Assembly (NCBI RefSeq): GCF_007750395.1
Contig: NZ_CP036281.1
Span: 2,813,001 to 2,877,000 of the forward strand
DNA: 64,000 nucleotides
Reading direction: 5' to 3'
Source: Polystyrenella longa
GTDB taxonomy: Bacteria > Planctomycetota > Planctomycetia > Planctomycetales > Planctomycetaceae
Shown here: piece by piece, positions 27,435 through 37,200 of the stretch
Numbering within the stretch: the stretch's first letter is position 1
How the letters are laid out: each line of letters begins with the position of its first letter
Position numbers and translations under genes: made by a program
Notes under the pieces: model-generated
What the model saw: the letters and a program-made list of their open reading frames with translations, nothing else
Told to the model about the DNA's origin: nothing
Databases searched by the model: none

Positions 27435-27641
27435 GTGACAATCGACAAAAGTTTACGCCGTGGTAGTCGCCTGGTTCGCAGCCGGAATGTTTTGACTCGC
27501 GATGAGCGTATTGAACGCCTGCAAATGGAAGATCGTTGGACTGACGATTCTTCAGCCCTCGGTCTGCCGAAGGTCCGCGTTATCAAAACCGTTGCTGGTA
27601 AAAAGAAGAAGAAAAAGAAAAAAGACGACGACGAAGATTAA
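27435..27641 (+). CDS. Small basic protein, PVC-superphylum type (TIGR04137-like)
   Basis: A 68-residue protein starting at GTG with GGAG nine bases before. The N-terminal part ([30 protein letters not shown]) and the mid-part [21 protein letters not shown] are typical of the small basic protein shared by Planctomycetes, Verrucomicrobia and Chlamydiae. This one has the group's Arg/Lys density followed by an acidic DDDED tail. It is thought to be RNA- or ribosome-associated, but function is not established. A strong terminator follows 40 bases after the stop, so the gene is a single unit. The lysine run (eight in a row) is a DNA poly-A/G tract and may be length-variable. Confidence 0.85.
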   Translation: MTIDKSLRRGSRLVRSRNVLTRDERIERLQMEDRWTDDSSALGLPKVRVIKTVAGKKKKKKKKDDDED

Positions 27642-27681
27642 GTCTTCGACGAATCTCGTATAGTCAAAAACTAATACAGAC

Positions 27682-27717
27682 AAAACGCCTCCAGCGATAT
27701 TCGTTGGCGGGCGTTTT
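27682..27717 (+). terminator. Terminator of the small basic protein gene
   Basis: AAAACGCC and GGCGTTTT arms extend through TCCAGCG/CGTTGG to a 15-pair stem with one bulged base and a five-base loop (ATATT), followed by CTTTG. The T-rich right arm and its position 41 bases after the stop make this a likely rho-independent terminator. Confidence 0.8.
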
Positions 27718-28072
27718 CTTTGCGCGCGAATCAAATCGCTGCGATTCCTCACTTTGGCTTTTCATGTCGCATGATGTTCAATGTGTTTCAAGTATTCATG
27801 CTCCTCCCCAATGCCGGTCTTATGTGTTCAAACGCACTCTGGTGAGGGAAATTGCGTCACTGAACAGGATAAAAAACGGAACTGGTGGTCAATTCCGTCC
27901 ATGACAGTTAAACACTTTGGAGCGAAAAAGCCGATCTAACCCGATATTCATATATGAAAATGAACTCTTCTTAACTTGATTGTCGGTGGCCGTTCCCGAA
28001 GGGCTGATTTGTCAGGCAGCACCGAGTCAGGAAAAGAATCGAAGGAGTTCACTGGCCGGAGACGAATTCAGG
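27718..28072. other. Leader region before GH3-like gene
   Basis: About 355 bp between the terminator and the chosen start. A possible TTG start at 27980 lies within this stretch and is discussed under the GH3-like gene. No hairpin or RNA motif was recognised. Confidence 0.4.
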
Positions 28073-29824
28073 ATGCAGGTAGTCGGCAAAATCAGAGCCA
28101 TGGTTGGAGCGCTTCCGAAGGCGTATATTGCCCGTGAAGCGGACAAAAGTTTTCGACGCATGAAGAGTTGCCGCAAAGTACAGCGCCGTCTCTTAGACGA
28201 ATTACTGGCAATGCATCGGGACAGTCATTTCGCTCATGCGTTCAAATTGAACCGGATGAGTACGGTGGATAACTTCCGCAAGTTTTTTCCGGTCACCAAC
28301 TTCGAAGACTATCGCCCTTACATCGAACAGCTCAAAAAAGGCAATCTTCGCGCGATGCTTGGTCGCGATAGTAAGCTTTTGATGTTTTCCCTCAGCTCGG
28401 GAACGACCTCGGAATCAAAATTCATTCCGATTACAGATCGCTTTCTGAAAGATTATCGCCGAGGTTGGCGGATCTGGGGCGTTCGCGTATTAAATGAACA
28501 TAAACCGCTCTGTTCCCGATCGATCGTGCAGCTAACCAGCGACTATGACAAATGTCGCACGCCCGGTGGAACCCCTTGTGGCAACATCAGCGGATTGGTC
28601 GCGACGATGCAATTGAAGATCGTTCGGGCAATGTACACGATTCCGCCGGTCGTCAGCAAAATCGAGACACCGGAAACGAAAACGTACACTGCTCTGCGAC
28701 TTGCACTGGCCGATCCAGAAGTTGCCATGTTGACGACAGCCAATCCCAGTACCTTAATTCACTGGGCTCGGTTTGCCGAAACACACAGCGAAGAACTGAT
28801 CCGCGATATTCACGACGGTACATTGTCAGTCAATGTTAATGCCAAGGTACGAGGCGAACTGGAAAAACAGATCTCCAAACCACAGCCAGTTCGCGCAAGA
28901 CGGCTCCATAAGATTCTGGAACGTCATGGTTCACTGGTCCCACGCGAGTGTTGGCCAAACCTTTCCGTACTTGCCGTATGGACGGGGGGAAGTTCGGGGG
29001 CATTCCTGCCAAAGGTTCAAGACATTTATGGCGACGTTCCTGTCCGTGACCACGGGCTCTCTGCCAGCGAAGGGCGCATGACGATTCCCATTGAGGATGG
29101 AATCTCTTCCGGTATTCTGGATGTGGAATCGCATTACTTCGAGTTTATCCCGGCGGAAGAATACGAAACAAAAGATCCGACGATCCTGGAAGCACATGAA
29201 CTGGAAGAAAACCGCGATTATTACATCCTGCTCACTACATCCAGCGGTTTTTATCGATACGATATCTGCGATGTCGTTCGCTGTACTGGTTTCCATGGAA
29301 CCACTCCCCTTCTGAAGTTTCTCCATAAAGGGGCGCATATTTCAAATGTTACCGGCGAGAAAATCACGGAACATCAGGCAATTCAAGCAATCGATGTTGC
29401 GAAACAACGCCTCGGGATCTCATGTGAACACTTCACCTTAGCGCCGACCTGGAGTGACCCTCCTTTCTATCATGTGATCTCAGATGATCTGCATGGTGAA
29501 CAAGGCCCCGTTTCTCGAGAGCATGCAGACCGATTCGCGCATGAGGTGGATTCGCAATTAAAACGACTCAATTGCGAGTATGAAGAAAAAAGGGCAACGG
29601 GCCGCTTAGAGCAAATCCGTTGGTATCATATTCCTCACGACGCCTGGCAGCAGTTCTCACGTAGTCGACAACTGAATGTGGGGGGAAGTTTTGAACAATA
29701 CAAACACCTCTGCCTTTCACCCAGTTTGAACTTCCTCCAAGATTTGCAGAAAAGTGCCGCCGAAGTGAAAATCCGTGAGAAGAACATCATTCGACTGGAG
29801 ACAATGGATCGCGCAGCATCTTAG
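28073..29824 (+). CDS. GH3 auxin-responsive-promoter-family acyl-adenylating enzyme
   Basis: From the ATG at 28073 the product is 583 residues. It begins like other bacterial GH3 proteins (VGKIRAMVGALPKAYIAREADKSFRRMKSC). It has MLFSLSSGTTSESKFIPITDRFLKDY, the ANL-superfamily ATP/phosphate loop (SSGTTS), LSVLAVWTGGSSGAF and HGLSASEGRMTIP, and the hinge FYRYDICDVVRCTGF. ANL enzymes activate a carboxylic acid by adenylation and join it to an acceptor; plant GH3s conjugate amino acids to hormones. The bacterial substrate is unknown. A TTG at 27980 would add 31 residues, but the extra stretch is not family-like. It lies 203 bp before the PSCyt1 gene. Confidence 0.88.
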   Translation: MQVVGKIRAMVGALPKAYIAREADKSFRRMKSCRKVQRRLLDELLAMHRDSHFAHAFKLNRMSTVDNFRKFFPVTNFEDYRPYIEQLKKGNLRAMLGRDSKLLMFSLSSGTTSESKFIPITDRFLKDYRRGWRIWGVRVLNEHKPLCSRSIVQLTSDYDKCRTPGGTPCGNISGLVATMQLKIVRAMYTIPPVVSKIETPETKTYTALRLALADPEVAMLTTANPSTLIHWARFAETHSEELIRDIHDGTLSVNVNAKVRGELEKQISKPQPVRARRLHKILERHGSLVPRECWPNLSVLAVWTGGSSGAFLPKVQDIYGDVPVRDHGLSASEGRMTIPIEDGISSGILDVESHYFEFIPAEEYETKDPTILEAHELEENRDYYILLTTSSGFYRYDICDVVRCTGFHGTTPLLKFLHKGAHISNVTGEKITEHQAIQAIDVAKQRLGISCEHFTLAPTWSDPPFYHVISDDLHGEQGPVSREHADRFAHEVDSQLKRLNCEYEEKRATGRLEQIRWYHIPHDAWQQFSRSRQLNVGGSFEQYKHLCLSPSLNFLQDLQKSAAEVKIREKNIIRLETMDRAAS

Positions 29825-30027
29825 TGCCTCTAATGTAGGTGACCCGCGATTATCCTTATGTGAAGGCGGCATTTAGAGAACCGAGTAAATACCGGAAGAT
29901 ACGATTCCCAGTTTCTACTCTGGCTAACCGGTTTCTCAATCTGGTAAGATAAAAGAACGTTTATCTGTTGTCCCCCCGGGACGATCGATCCTCTCTCGCG
30001 TTGCTTTTTTATGACCAGGTTTGAACT

Positions 30028-32445
30028 GTGAGCATTTTGCGTCCAAGTCGTCTTCGTCATAGCTTTCTTTTCCATTGCGGAACGCTCCTTTTCAGTCTGA
30101 TCATGGGGCAGAGTGCTGGCGTGCTTGCCGATGACGATATCGACTTCAATCGGGATATCCGGCTTATCCTCTCCGCGAAATGCTTTCAATGTCACGGCCC
30201 CGACGCCCGTTCGCGTGAGGCTGATCTCCGTTTAGACACTCAGGAGGGTTTATTTGGTGCAGACGATTCCTCAGGAGTCGTTATCCCTCATGCGATCAAT
30301 GAAAGCGAACTCTTTCGGCGATTGACTTCCGAAGACGAAGTTGAGCAAATGCCGCCTGCGGACTCCGACATCGAAATGACCGATGCCGAGATCGCCACGC
30401 TAAAAAAATGGATAGAGAGCGGAGCCAATTGGGCGGGACACTGGGCCTATATTCCACCTGAAATGCCCGAAATTCCGGCGGTTGAGTCCAACAATGAAGA
30501 CTTAACTGATATCGATCATTTCATCTTACAAACATTACAGGCTAATGAGCTTGGGCTCTCTCCAGTTGCCGATCCCATCACCTTAGTAAGGCGGCTTTCA
30601 TTCGACCTGACAGGGCTTCCACCTGATCCAGCACAGGTTGCAGCATTCTTAACACATCCATCTGAGCAAGAATACGAGCAACTGGTTGATCGACTATTGG
30701 CGTCCCCTCATTTTGGGGAGCGGTTGGCAATGTACTGGCTCGATCTTGTGCGATACGGAGATACTATCGGATATCATAGCGACGCTCCGCAACATATCTC
30801 ACCCTATCGCGATTACGTTATCGATTCGTTCAATTCAAACAAACCGTTTGATCAATTCACACGAGAGCAACTTGCGGGTGATCTACTGGAGTCTCCGACG
30901 GAAGAGCAAATCATTGCGACTGGTTATAATCGCTTGAACAAGAAGACTGAAGAGGGAGGTGCTCAACCCGAAGAGTATCTGACAAAGCACGCGGCAGATC
31001 GGGTGCGAACAACCTCAGGCGCCTGGTTGGGAGTGACGTTAGGTTGTGCAGAATGCCACGACCATAAATACGATCCATTTTCGGCAAAAGACTTCTATAG
31101 CATGGCCGCCTTCTTCTCCGACATTCAAGAGGTGGGATACTACCGCTCGGGGAAACATGATCCTTATATCGAATTAGGGGTCGATGACAAATTAATTAAA
31201 CTTCAGTTCCGGTTGGAGGATCAACTTTCCGAATTGCGTAATCCAGCGAAAGAAGACAGGTCACTAACGAGTGAGGAGCGCGCCAGCAAAATCAAAGAAG
31301 TAGAAGAACAATTAAAAGTACACAAACAGAAGCTGGAAACTGCGGTTAACAATGGTCGTAAATCGATGATCACCGTTGCTGTGGAACCACGTGAAATGCG
31401 TGTGTTACCGCGAGGAAATTGGTTGGATAAGACGGGAGAGGTCGTTCAAGCTGCCCTGCCCGAGTCGTTGGTGCCTGCCCAACAGTCGTCTGATCGATTG
31501 ACTCGTCTTGATCTCGCGAACTGGCTTGTGTCCGAAGAGAATCCCCTTACGGCGCGTGTCTTTATGAACCGGATGTGGAAATTGTTCTACGGTCATGGTT
31601 TATCTCGACGCCTGGACGATGTCGGAAGCCAGGGAGAATGGCCCACACATCCGGAATTGCTCGATTATCTTGCCATAGATTTTCACAGTAACGGATGGGA
31701 TATCAAACGAGCGATTAAAAATCTGGTGATGACGAAAACCTATCGTCAAACTTCGATTGCTTCTCCGGAACTGCTCAAGCGAGATCCGGAGAACAGGCTC
31801 CTTGCGAGACAGTCGCGTTGGAGGTTGGATGCCGAAATGATTCGCGATAACGCCTTGGCGACGTCGGGGTTATTAGTGCGAACCGTCGGCGGAGAAAGCG
31901 TCAAACCTTATCAGCCTGCCGGCTACTGGCAGCATCTCAACTTCCCGACGCGAACATGGGAACACGATAAAAATGAGAATCAGTACAGAAGAGGGCTTTA
32001 CGTTTTCTGGCAACGTACGTTTCTACACCCTAGCCTCCTTGCGTTTGATGCACCTTCCCGGGAAGAGTGTACGGCCGAGCGGCCAATATCGAATACCCCC
32101 AAAGCGGCGCTGATACTATTGAACGATCCCAGCTTCGTAGAGGCGGCTCGCTGTTTTGCCGTTCACTCATTGGAAGAGAATAATAACCTCTTCATAACCG
32201 ACCGCATTGAAAGTCTGTGGACGAGCGCCCTCACCCGCCCCGCATCTTCCACCGAACAACAATTCCTGTTGGAATTATTTGAAACCGAACATCAGTATTA
32301 TCAACAACATCCTGAAGCTGCCGCGGAGTTACTCTCCGTCGGAATGCAACCGACACCGGAGCAACTCGATCCAGTCGAGGTCGCATCGTGGACGTCCGTG
32401 ACTCGAGCGATTATGAACCTGCACGAATTTATCACGCGTAATTAG
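30028..32445 (+). CDS. PSCyt1/DUF1549/DUF1553 domain protein (planctomycete cytochrome-type)
   Basis: An 805-residue secreted protein starting at GTG with a signal peptide (SFLFHCGTLLFSLIMGQSAGVLA). Residues 40-125 are a PSCyt1 haem-binding domain with C-FQ-CH (ILSAKCFQCHGPDARSREADLRLD) and a later Met-containing loop (EQMPP). A DUF1549 domain (PSCyt2) covers roughly 150-360, with a second C-AE-CH (LGCAECHDHKYDPF). DUF1553 follows (ARVFMNRMWKLFYGHGLSRRLDDVG). This set is the hallmark planctomycete extracytoplasmic protein, in hundreds of copies per genome. Function is unproven, perhaps carbohydrate oxidation or electron transfer. It pairs with the DUF1501 gene 102 bp downstream, the usual tandem. 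Confidence 0.95.
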   Translation: MSILRPSRLRHSFLFHCGTLLFSLIMGQSAGVLADDDIDFNRDIRLILSAKCFQCHGPDARSREADLRLDTQEGLFGADDSSGVVIPHAINESELFRRLTSEDEVEQMPPADSDIEMTDAEIATLKKWIESGANWAGHWAYIPPEMPEIPAVESNNEDLTDIDHFILQTLQANELGLSPVADPITLVRRLSFDLTGLPPDPAQVAAFLTHPSEQEYEQLVDRLLASPHFGERLAMYWLDLVRYGDTIGYHSDAPQHISPYRDYVIDSFNSNKPFDQFTREQLAGDLLESPTEEQIIATGYNRLNKKTEEGGAQPEEYLTKHAADRVRTTSGAWLGVTLGCAECHDHKYDPFSAKDFYSMAAFFSDIQEVGYYRSGKHDPYIELGVDDKLIKLQFRLEDQLSELRNPAKEDRSLTSEERASKIKEVEEQLKVHKQKLETAVNNGRKSMITVAVEPREMRVLPRGNWLDKTGEVVQAALPESLVPAQQSSDRLTRLDLANWLVSEENPLTARVFMNRMWKLFYGHGLSRRLDDVGSQGEWPTHPELLDYLAIDFHSNGWDIKRAIKNLVMTKTYRQTSIASPELLKRDPENRLLARQSRWRLDAEMIRDNALATSGLLVRTVGGESVKPYQPAGYWQHLNFPTRTWEHDKNENQYRRGLYVFWQRTFLHPSLLAFDAPSREECTAERPISNTPKAALILLNDPSFVEAARCFAVHSLEENNNLFITDRIESLWTSALTRPASSTEQQFLLELFETEHQYYQQHPEAAAELLSVGMQPTPEQLDPVEVASWTSVTRAIMNLHEFITRN

Positions 32446-32448
32446 CCT

Positions 32449-32468
32449 GGGATAATCTAGATTATCCC
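32449..32468. other. Perfect 20-bp palindrome between PSCyt1 and DUF1501 genes
   Basis: GGGATAATCTAGATTATCCC is self-complementary over its full length. It lies three bases after the PSCyt1 stop codon. There is no T-run, so it could be a binding site for a dimeric protein or a stem that separates expression of the two genes. Confidence 0.65.
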
Positions 32469-32547
32469 GTACTTCGACGAATCCTCTTTTGCTTCAAACT
32501 AATCTAATTGCTTAATAACCTGCTTAACCTGATCGAGAATTCTCGTC

Positions 32548-34008
32548 ATGAGTTATCTGTCTCAAGAACATCATCAACTATTACGCCGTACCTTCCTGAA
32601 GCGGTCGACGCTCAGTGTGGGTACTGTGGCGCTTTCATCGCTTCTTAGCGAATCGTTGCTGAATCCGTCGCCGGTGCAAGCCGAAATGAAAGCTCGGCTC
32701 GGTTTGGAACCGGCGGTGCCGAATATGCCGCACCTGCCACCGCAGATCAAGCGGGTGATCTTTCTGAGTATGTCGGGTGGTCCGTCTCAGTTTGAGACTT
32801 TCGACCATAAACCGAAACTTGATGAGATGCACGGTAAGCCGATGCCTGCATCGGTCACCAGCGGACAACCAATCGCGCAGTTGCAGGGTCAGGACTTGCT
32901 GTGCCAGAAATCGATGTTCAAATTCAATCGGCACGGGGAGAGTGGGCAACAGATTTCAGAGTTGTTTCCGCATCTTGGAACAGTCGCCGATGACATTTGT
33001 ATCGTGCGGTCGATGCATACAGATCAAATTAATCATGACCCTGCTAATACGGTCATGAATACGGGAACGTCGATTTCGGGGCGTCCCAGTATGGGTTCCT
33101 GGTTACTCTATGGTTTAGGAGCGGAGACTGCTGATCTGCCTGGCTTCGTTGTCCTTACGAGTAAAGGGGGCCGAAACCCGCAACCGATAGCGACACGGCA
33201 GTGGCACAGTGGGTTTCTGCCGGGGCGATATCAAGGTGTTGAATTTTATTCGCAAGGTGATCCGGTTCACTTCGTTCGCAATCCATTTGGAGTGGATCGC
33301 GACAGTCAGCGCCGTTTAGTCGACACCGTCGGTCAATTGAATCGTCTTCAGCAACAACAACGGTTTGATCCGGAAATCGAGACACGCATTAATCAATACG
33401 AGATGGCATTTCGGATGCAGGCTTCTGTTCCCGAATTGATGGATATTCAAGACGAACCGAAGCATATACTCGACATGTACGGAACGGAGGGAGCGGATGG
33501 TTCCTACGCTTACAATTGTCTGCTGGCTCGGCGATTGGCCGAACGGGGCGTCCGTTTTATTCAGCTGTATCACCGGGGTTGGGATCATCACAACGATTTG
33601 AACAAGTACATGAAAGTTTGTTCCAATCTGACCGATCAACCGACGGCGGCGCTGATTCAGGATCTCAAACAGCGGGATATGCTCAAAGATACTCTCATCG
33701 TCTGGACGGGGGAATTCGGACGAACGCCTATGGCACAGTCCAATAAAGGAGATACCGGTCGAGACCACCACATGCGGTCATTCAGCCTGTTTATGTGTGG
33801 TGGAGGTATTCGTGGTGGACAAACTTATGGTGCTACTGATGAATTAGGCTATCATGCGACAGAGAATCCGGTGCATGTGAACGACTTACACGCCACGATG
33901 CTGCATCTACTTGGAATTGAGCATAAAAAACTGACCTATTTCTACCAGGGTCGGCAATTTCGTTTAACGGATGTTGCTGGTGAGGTATTGCATGATATTC
34001 TGGTTTGA
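32548..34008 (+). CDS. DUF1501 family Tat-exported protein
   Basis: The 486-residue product starts with a twin-arginine signal (LLRRTFLKRSTLSVGTVALSSLLSE, RR at 13-14) and is therefore exported folded. The mature part has an alkaline-phosphatase-like fold: IFLSMSGGPSQFETFDHKPKLDEMHG near residue 71, HTDQINHDPANTVMNTG, and VVWTGEFGRTPMAQ followed by GRDHH. The conserved Asp/His residues suggest metal binding. DUF1501 genes follow PSCyt1/DUF1549/DUF1553 genes throughout planctomycetes, as here, and I infer that the two act together. Reaction unknown. The start ATG is 102 bp after the previous stop. Confidence 0.95.
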   Translation: MSYLSQEHHQLLRRTFLKRSTLSVGTVALSSLLSESLLNPSPVQAEMKARLGLEPAVPNMPHLPPQIKRVIFLSMSGGPSQFETFDHKPKLDEMHGKPMPASVTSGQPIAQLQGQDLLCQKSMFKFNRHGESGQQISELFPHLGTVADDICIVRSMHTDQINHDPANTVMNTGTSISGRPSMGSWLLYGLGAETADLPGFVVLTSKGGRNPQPIATRQWHSGFLPGRYQGVEFYSQGDPVHFVRNPFGVDRDSQRRLVDTVGQLNRLQQQQRFDPEIETRINQYEMAFRMQASVPELMDIQDEPKHILDMYGTEGADGSYAYNCLLARRLAERGVRFIQLYHRGWDHHNDLNKYMKVCSNLTDQPTAALIQDLKQRDMLKDTLIVWTGEFGRTPMAQSNKGDTGRDHHMRSFSLFMCGGGIRGGQTYGATDELGYHATENPVHVNDLHATMLHLLGIEHKKLTYFYQGRQFRLTDVAGEVLHDILV

Positions 34009-34072
34009 TCGTTTGAAGTGAAATGTCCGGTTATAATAGCCGTGAGACGGTCCTTAAGTCTGGAAATAGAAT

Positions 34073-34091
34073 GGTTTTCCGCAGGAAAACC
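34073..34091 (+). other. Stem-loop downstream of DUF1501 gene
   Basis: GGTTTTCC-GCA-GGAAAACC is an 8-bp perfect stem with a three-base loop, 65 bases after the DUF1501 stop. No T-run follows, so it is a weak terminator candidate at best. Confidence 0.5.
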
Positions 34092-34285
34092 GTCCCTTGC
34101 CAGTTATACTGTTAATAGTTCTGTTTTAATCATTTCGCTACCATTTCGTTTGCGGGCTAAAAGCAACTGAAACCTCGAAGACCTCCAATTCTCATTTGGA
34201 CATCACAGACTCAATATGTTCAGTACCGGCAACGGATTCGTTGCTTATTAGGTTCTGGCTAGCTTTCAAATAAACTGAACCGTTT

Positions 34286-37200
34286 ATGGCCCCGAAACCC
34301 TCCGACGAAAACGCACAATCGAAGCCTGTACCCAGACCGGCTAACGAATCCAAACCGACGGACACTCCTCGAAAGATGTTCAGTAAGTTTGAGATTCACA
34401 AGAAGCTGGGTTCTGGTGGTATGGGATCGGTCTATCTCGCCCGCGATACCGAACTCGACCGCTTCGTTGCGTTGAAGATTCTTCCTAAAGACAAGGCTGA
34501 CAATCCGACGCTCCTCAAGCGATTCAAGTCAGAAGCCCAAGCCGCCGCTACTCTGAGACATGACAATATTGTCATGGTCTATGGAGCAGGTGAGCACGAA
34601 GGCTACTACTATATGGTCATGGAGTATGTCGAAGGGGTCGATGTCCATCGGCTGATTGCCAAGAAGGACCAATTGAGCGTGAAACGGTCGATCGAGATCG
34701 TCAAACAGGTCGGTTCGGCTTTGGAGCATATTAACAGTAAGGGAATCGTACACCGCGATATCAAACCTTCGAACCTGTTTATTCAACGAGACGGAATTGT
34801 GAAACTGGGCGACCTTGGTCTGGCTCGATCACTTGAAGATTCTGAAGAAGCGGGAGTCACTCGTGCTGGGACCACCGTTGGGACCGTTGACTACATTTCA
34901 CCCGAGCAGGCGCGGAACAGTAAAGCGGCCGATATTCGGAGCGATATCTATTCTCTGGGCTGCACTTGGTATCACATGCTGACAGGACTGCCCCCTTTTC
35001 CGGATGGTAGCCTGACCAATAAATTACATGCCCACGCCGTTAAACCTCCGCCTAATCCGCAAATCGTAAATGAGGCGGTGCCGGATGGAGTGGTTGCCAT
35101 TATGCATCGGATGATGGCAAAACGTCCTGAGGACCGTTATCAGACTCCGACCGAGTTGATCCAGGATCTCGAACAATCGATCCTGACTAAACAGGATATT
35201 GCGAATACCGTTCTCGCATCATTGCAGGAAGAGGATGATTTTATCGAGGCAGAGTCAAAAACACCCATTCCTCCGACAACTGCACCGCAAGATCATTCTC
35301 CCAAAACACCTTCGCCGCGAAACCAGCCGATTCAGACTCCACTGCCGAAGGCGGCTAATAAGCAAAAGGGTTCGACTGAAGCCGGGCAAACCACGACAAC
35401 ATCGTCCGAGGTTCAGCCTACAGAGAATCCAAATAACTCGTCGATTCGTAAGATGACAATTCCATCCCAACGGATTGATGCTTCGACTAAAGGGCCCACG
35501 GACGACTCGTTTAGAATGCAGGTCGATCCGTTGAAACTGGTGCTTGCAGGGGGAAGCACACTCATTCTGCTGGCAGCACTCATTTATGGAGTAAATTTTC
35601 TTTTCCAGACTATGACAACTCATGGCAACTCAAATCAAAGCGGAGTCGTAAACGAGGTTGGGCCGCTGGACAACCGGCAAAAGGATGAGCAAGGAAATCC
35701 GGAGGAGAATCCACAGGGTTCCCAAGATGGCTCCGAGTCCAAGGACGAAAAGGACAAGACTGCGTCCGTTACTGTTAAAAGTATCGCTCAGGTGGAAGTC
35801 GAAAAGCGTGCCGACCAATTATCAAAAGAGTTCTTTCCAATTCTTGATGCTTCCCAGCGATTACATCTACAGAACTATTCCTGGTTAAATAAATTTTTGA
35901 TATCAAATGCCGCTTCCGATTTAAAAACCTTAAAAGTGCAACGGTTTTCCAACCGAGCGACAGCGAACGATGCATTTGATTCAGTGCCCCTCGCCTATAA
36001 AAATGCGCCTAACAAAGGGGCCGTGATTGAGATTGCCGGGGATCAATCCCTCACACTGAGGCCCATCCGACTTGTTCCTTCGCAGCATATTGTTTTACGG
36101 GGGATTTCCAGCCGGGATGGATCACGTCCTTTGCTGATGATTGAACCTTCCGACGTAGATCCACTGTTTGCTGTAAGTAAGGGGACTCTCGAGATTGAAA
36201 ATCTTGATCTGGTAATTCTCCCTCCCCGTCGCATGACCTCGTCAGCGCGACCTCTGTTCCAACTGGATGGTGGCGAACTCTTTCTTAATGATTCCTCCAT
36301 CTCTTCGATTCATCCCGCTCCGAACTCCCTGATAGAGATGGTTCCGAATGCACAACTGGCCAATCGAGTTGTGATGCAGGATGTGGTCGTACGCGGCGAC
36401 GGATTAACTGTCGCAGAGGAGATGAGTTCCACTGATGAACTTGTTTCAGTAAATAGCCTGTTTATCAATAAATCAGTTCCACTATTTAAACTGGCATCAT
36501 CGAGCGAAGGAACTTCGGAAAGTCAGATATCGCCACCCGCGATCAACCTGCAATTGTTCTCGTCGACTTGCATTTCGGGCAAAAACGGACTGAGTATTCC
36601 TGCTGGGCTTGAGGGTGTCTTCCGCGTTTACTCTTTCAAAAACCTTTACGCTGCATTGGAATCTGGGAATCATTTTATTCCTTCAGGCAGTCCAATCACG
36701 ATGACTAAATTGGGAGTCGACTCTTCAAGACCCGGAGTGAAAATGCGTTGGTTTGAGAAAGGCTCGAACTATTCGGGATGGGCGACGTTATTACATTTCG
36801 CCGACGATTCGAGGACGCCAGTCAAGAATGCTAAAGACTGGAATAAGCTCTGGGATTTGGCAGTGACGGATAATCAGGTGAAATTCGACGTTTGGACGAC
36901 CGCGAATCAAAATCGAATGGGGCCACTCAAAGAACTGAAAGCTACTAACCTATTGGGAGAAAGAGGCGATGGGATCGGATGCAATATCTCGTCCCTCGAA
37001 GCGCCGGAAGGTCGTTTGTTACTGGAGCGATACGAAACCCGTTTACTGACGAAATTTGCCGCCTTATTCCCGTTGGAATCAGAAGGATCTACTGCGGAAG
37101 AATTCAAGATCCCTAAAGAATCCACTGAATTCTTCGAGCGGTTGCAGTCGGATGAATGGGCGGATAATACGCACTTTGTATTAACTAGTTCCGTCAACAA

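Noticed and set aside
29830-30195. 121-codon minus-strand frame over the PSCyt1 signal region
   Set aside because: It overlaps a well supported gene and has no family features or ribosome site.
32449-32468. Terminator after PSCyt1 gene
   Set aside because: The palindrome lacks a loop and T-run. It was kept only as a palindrome.
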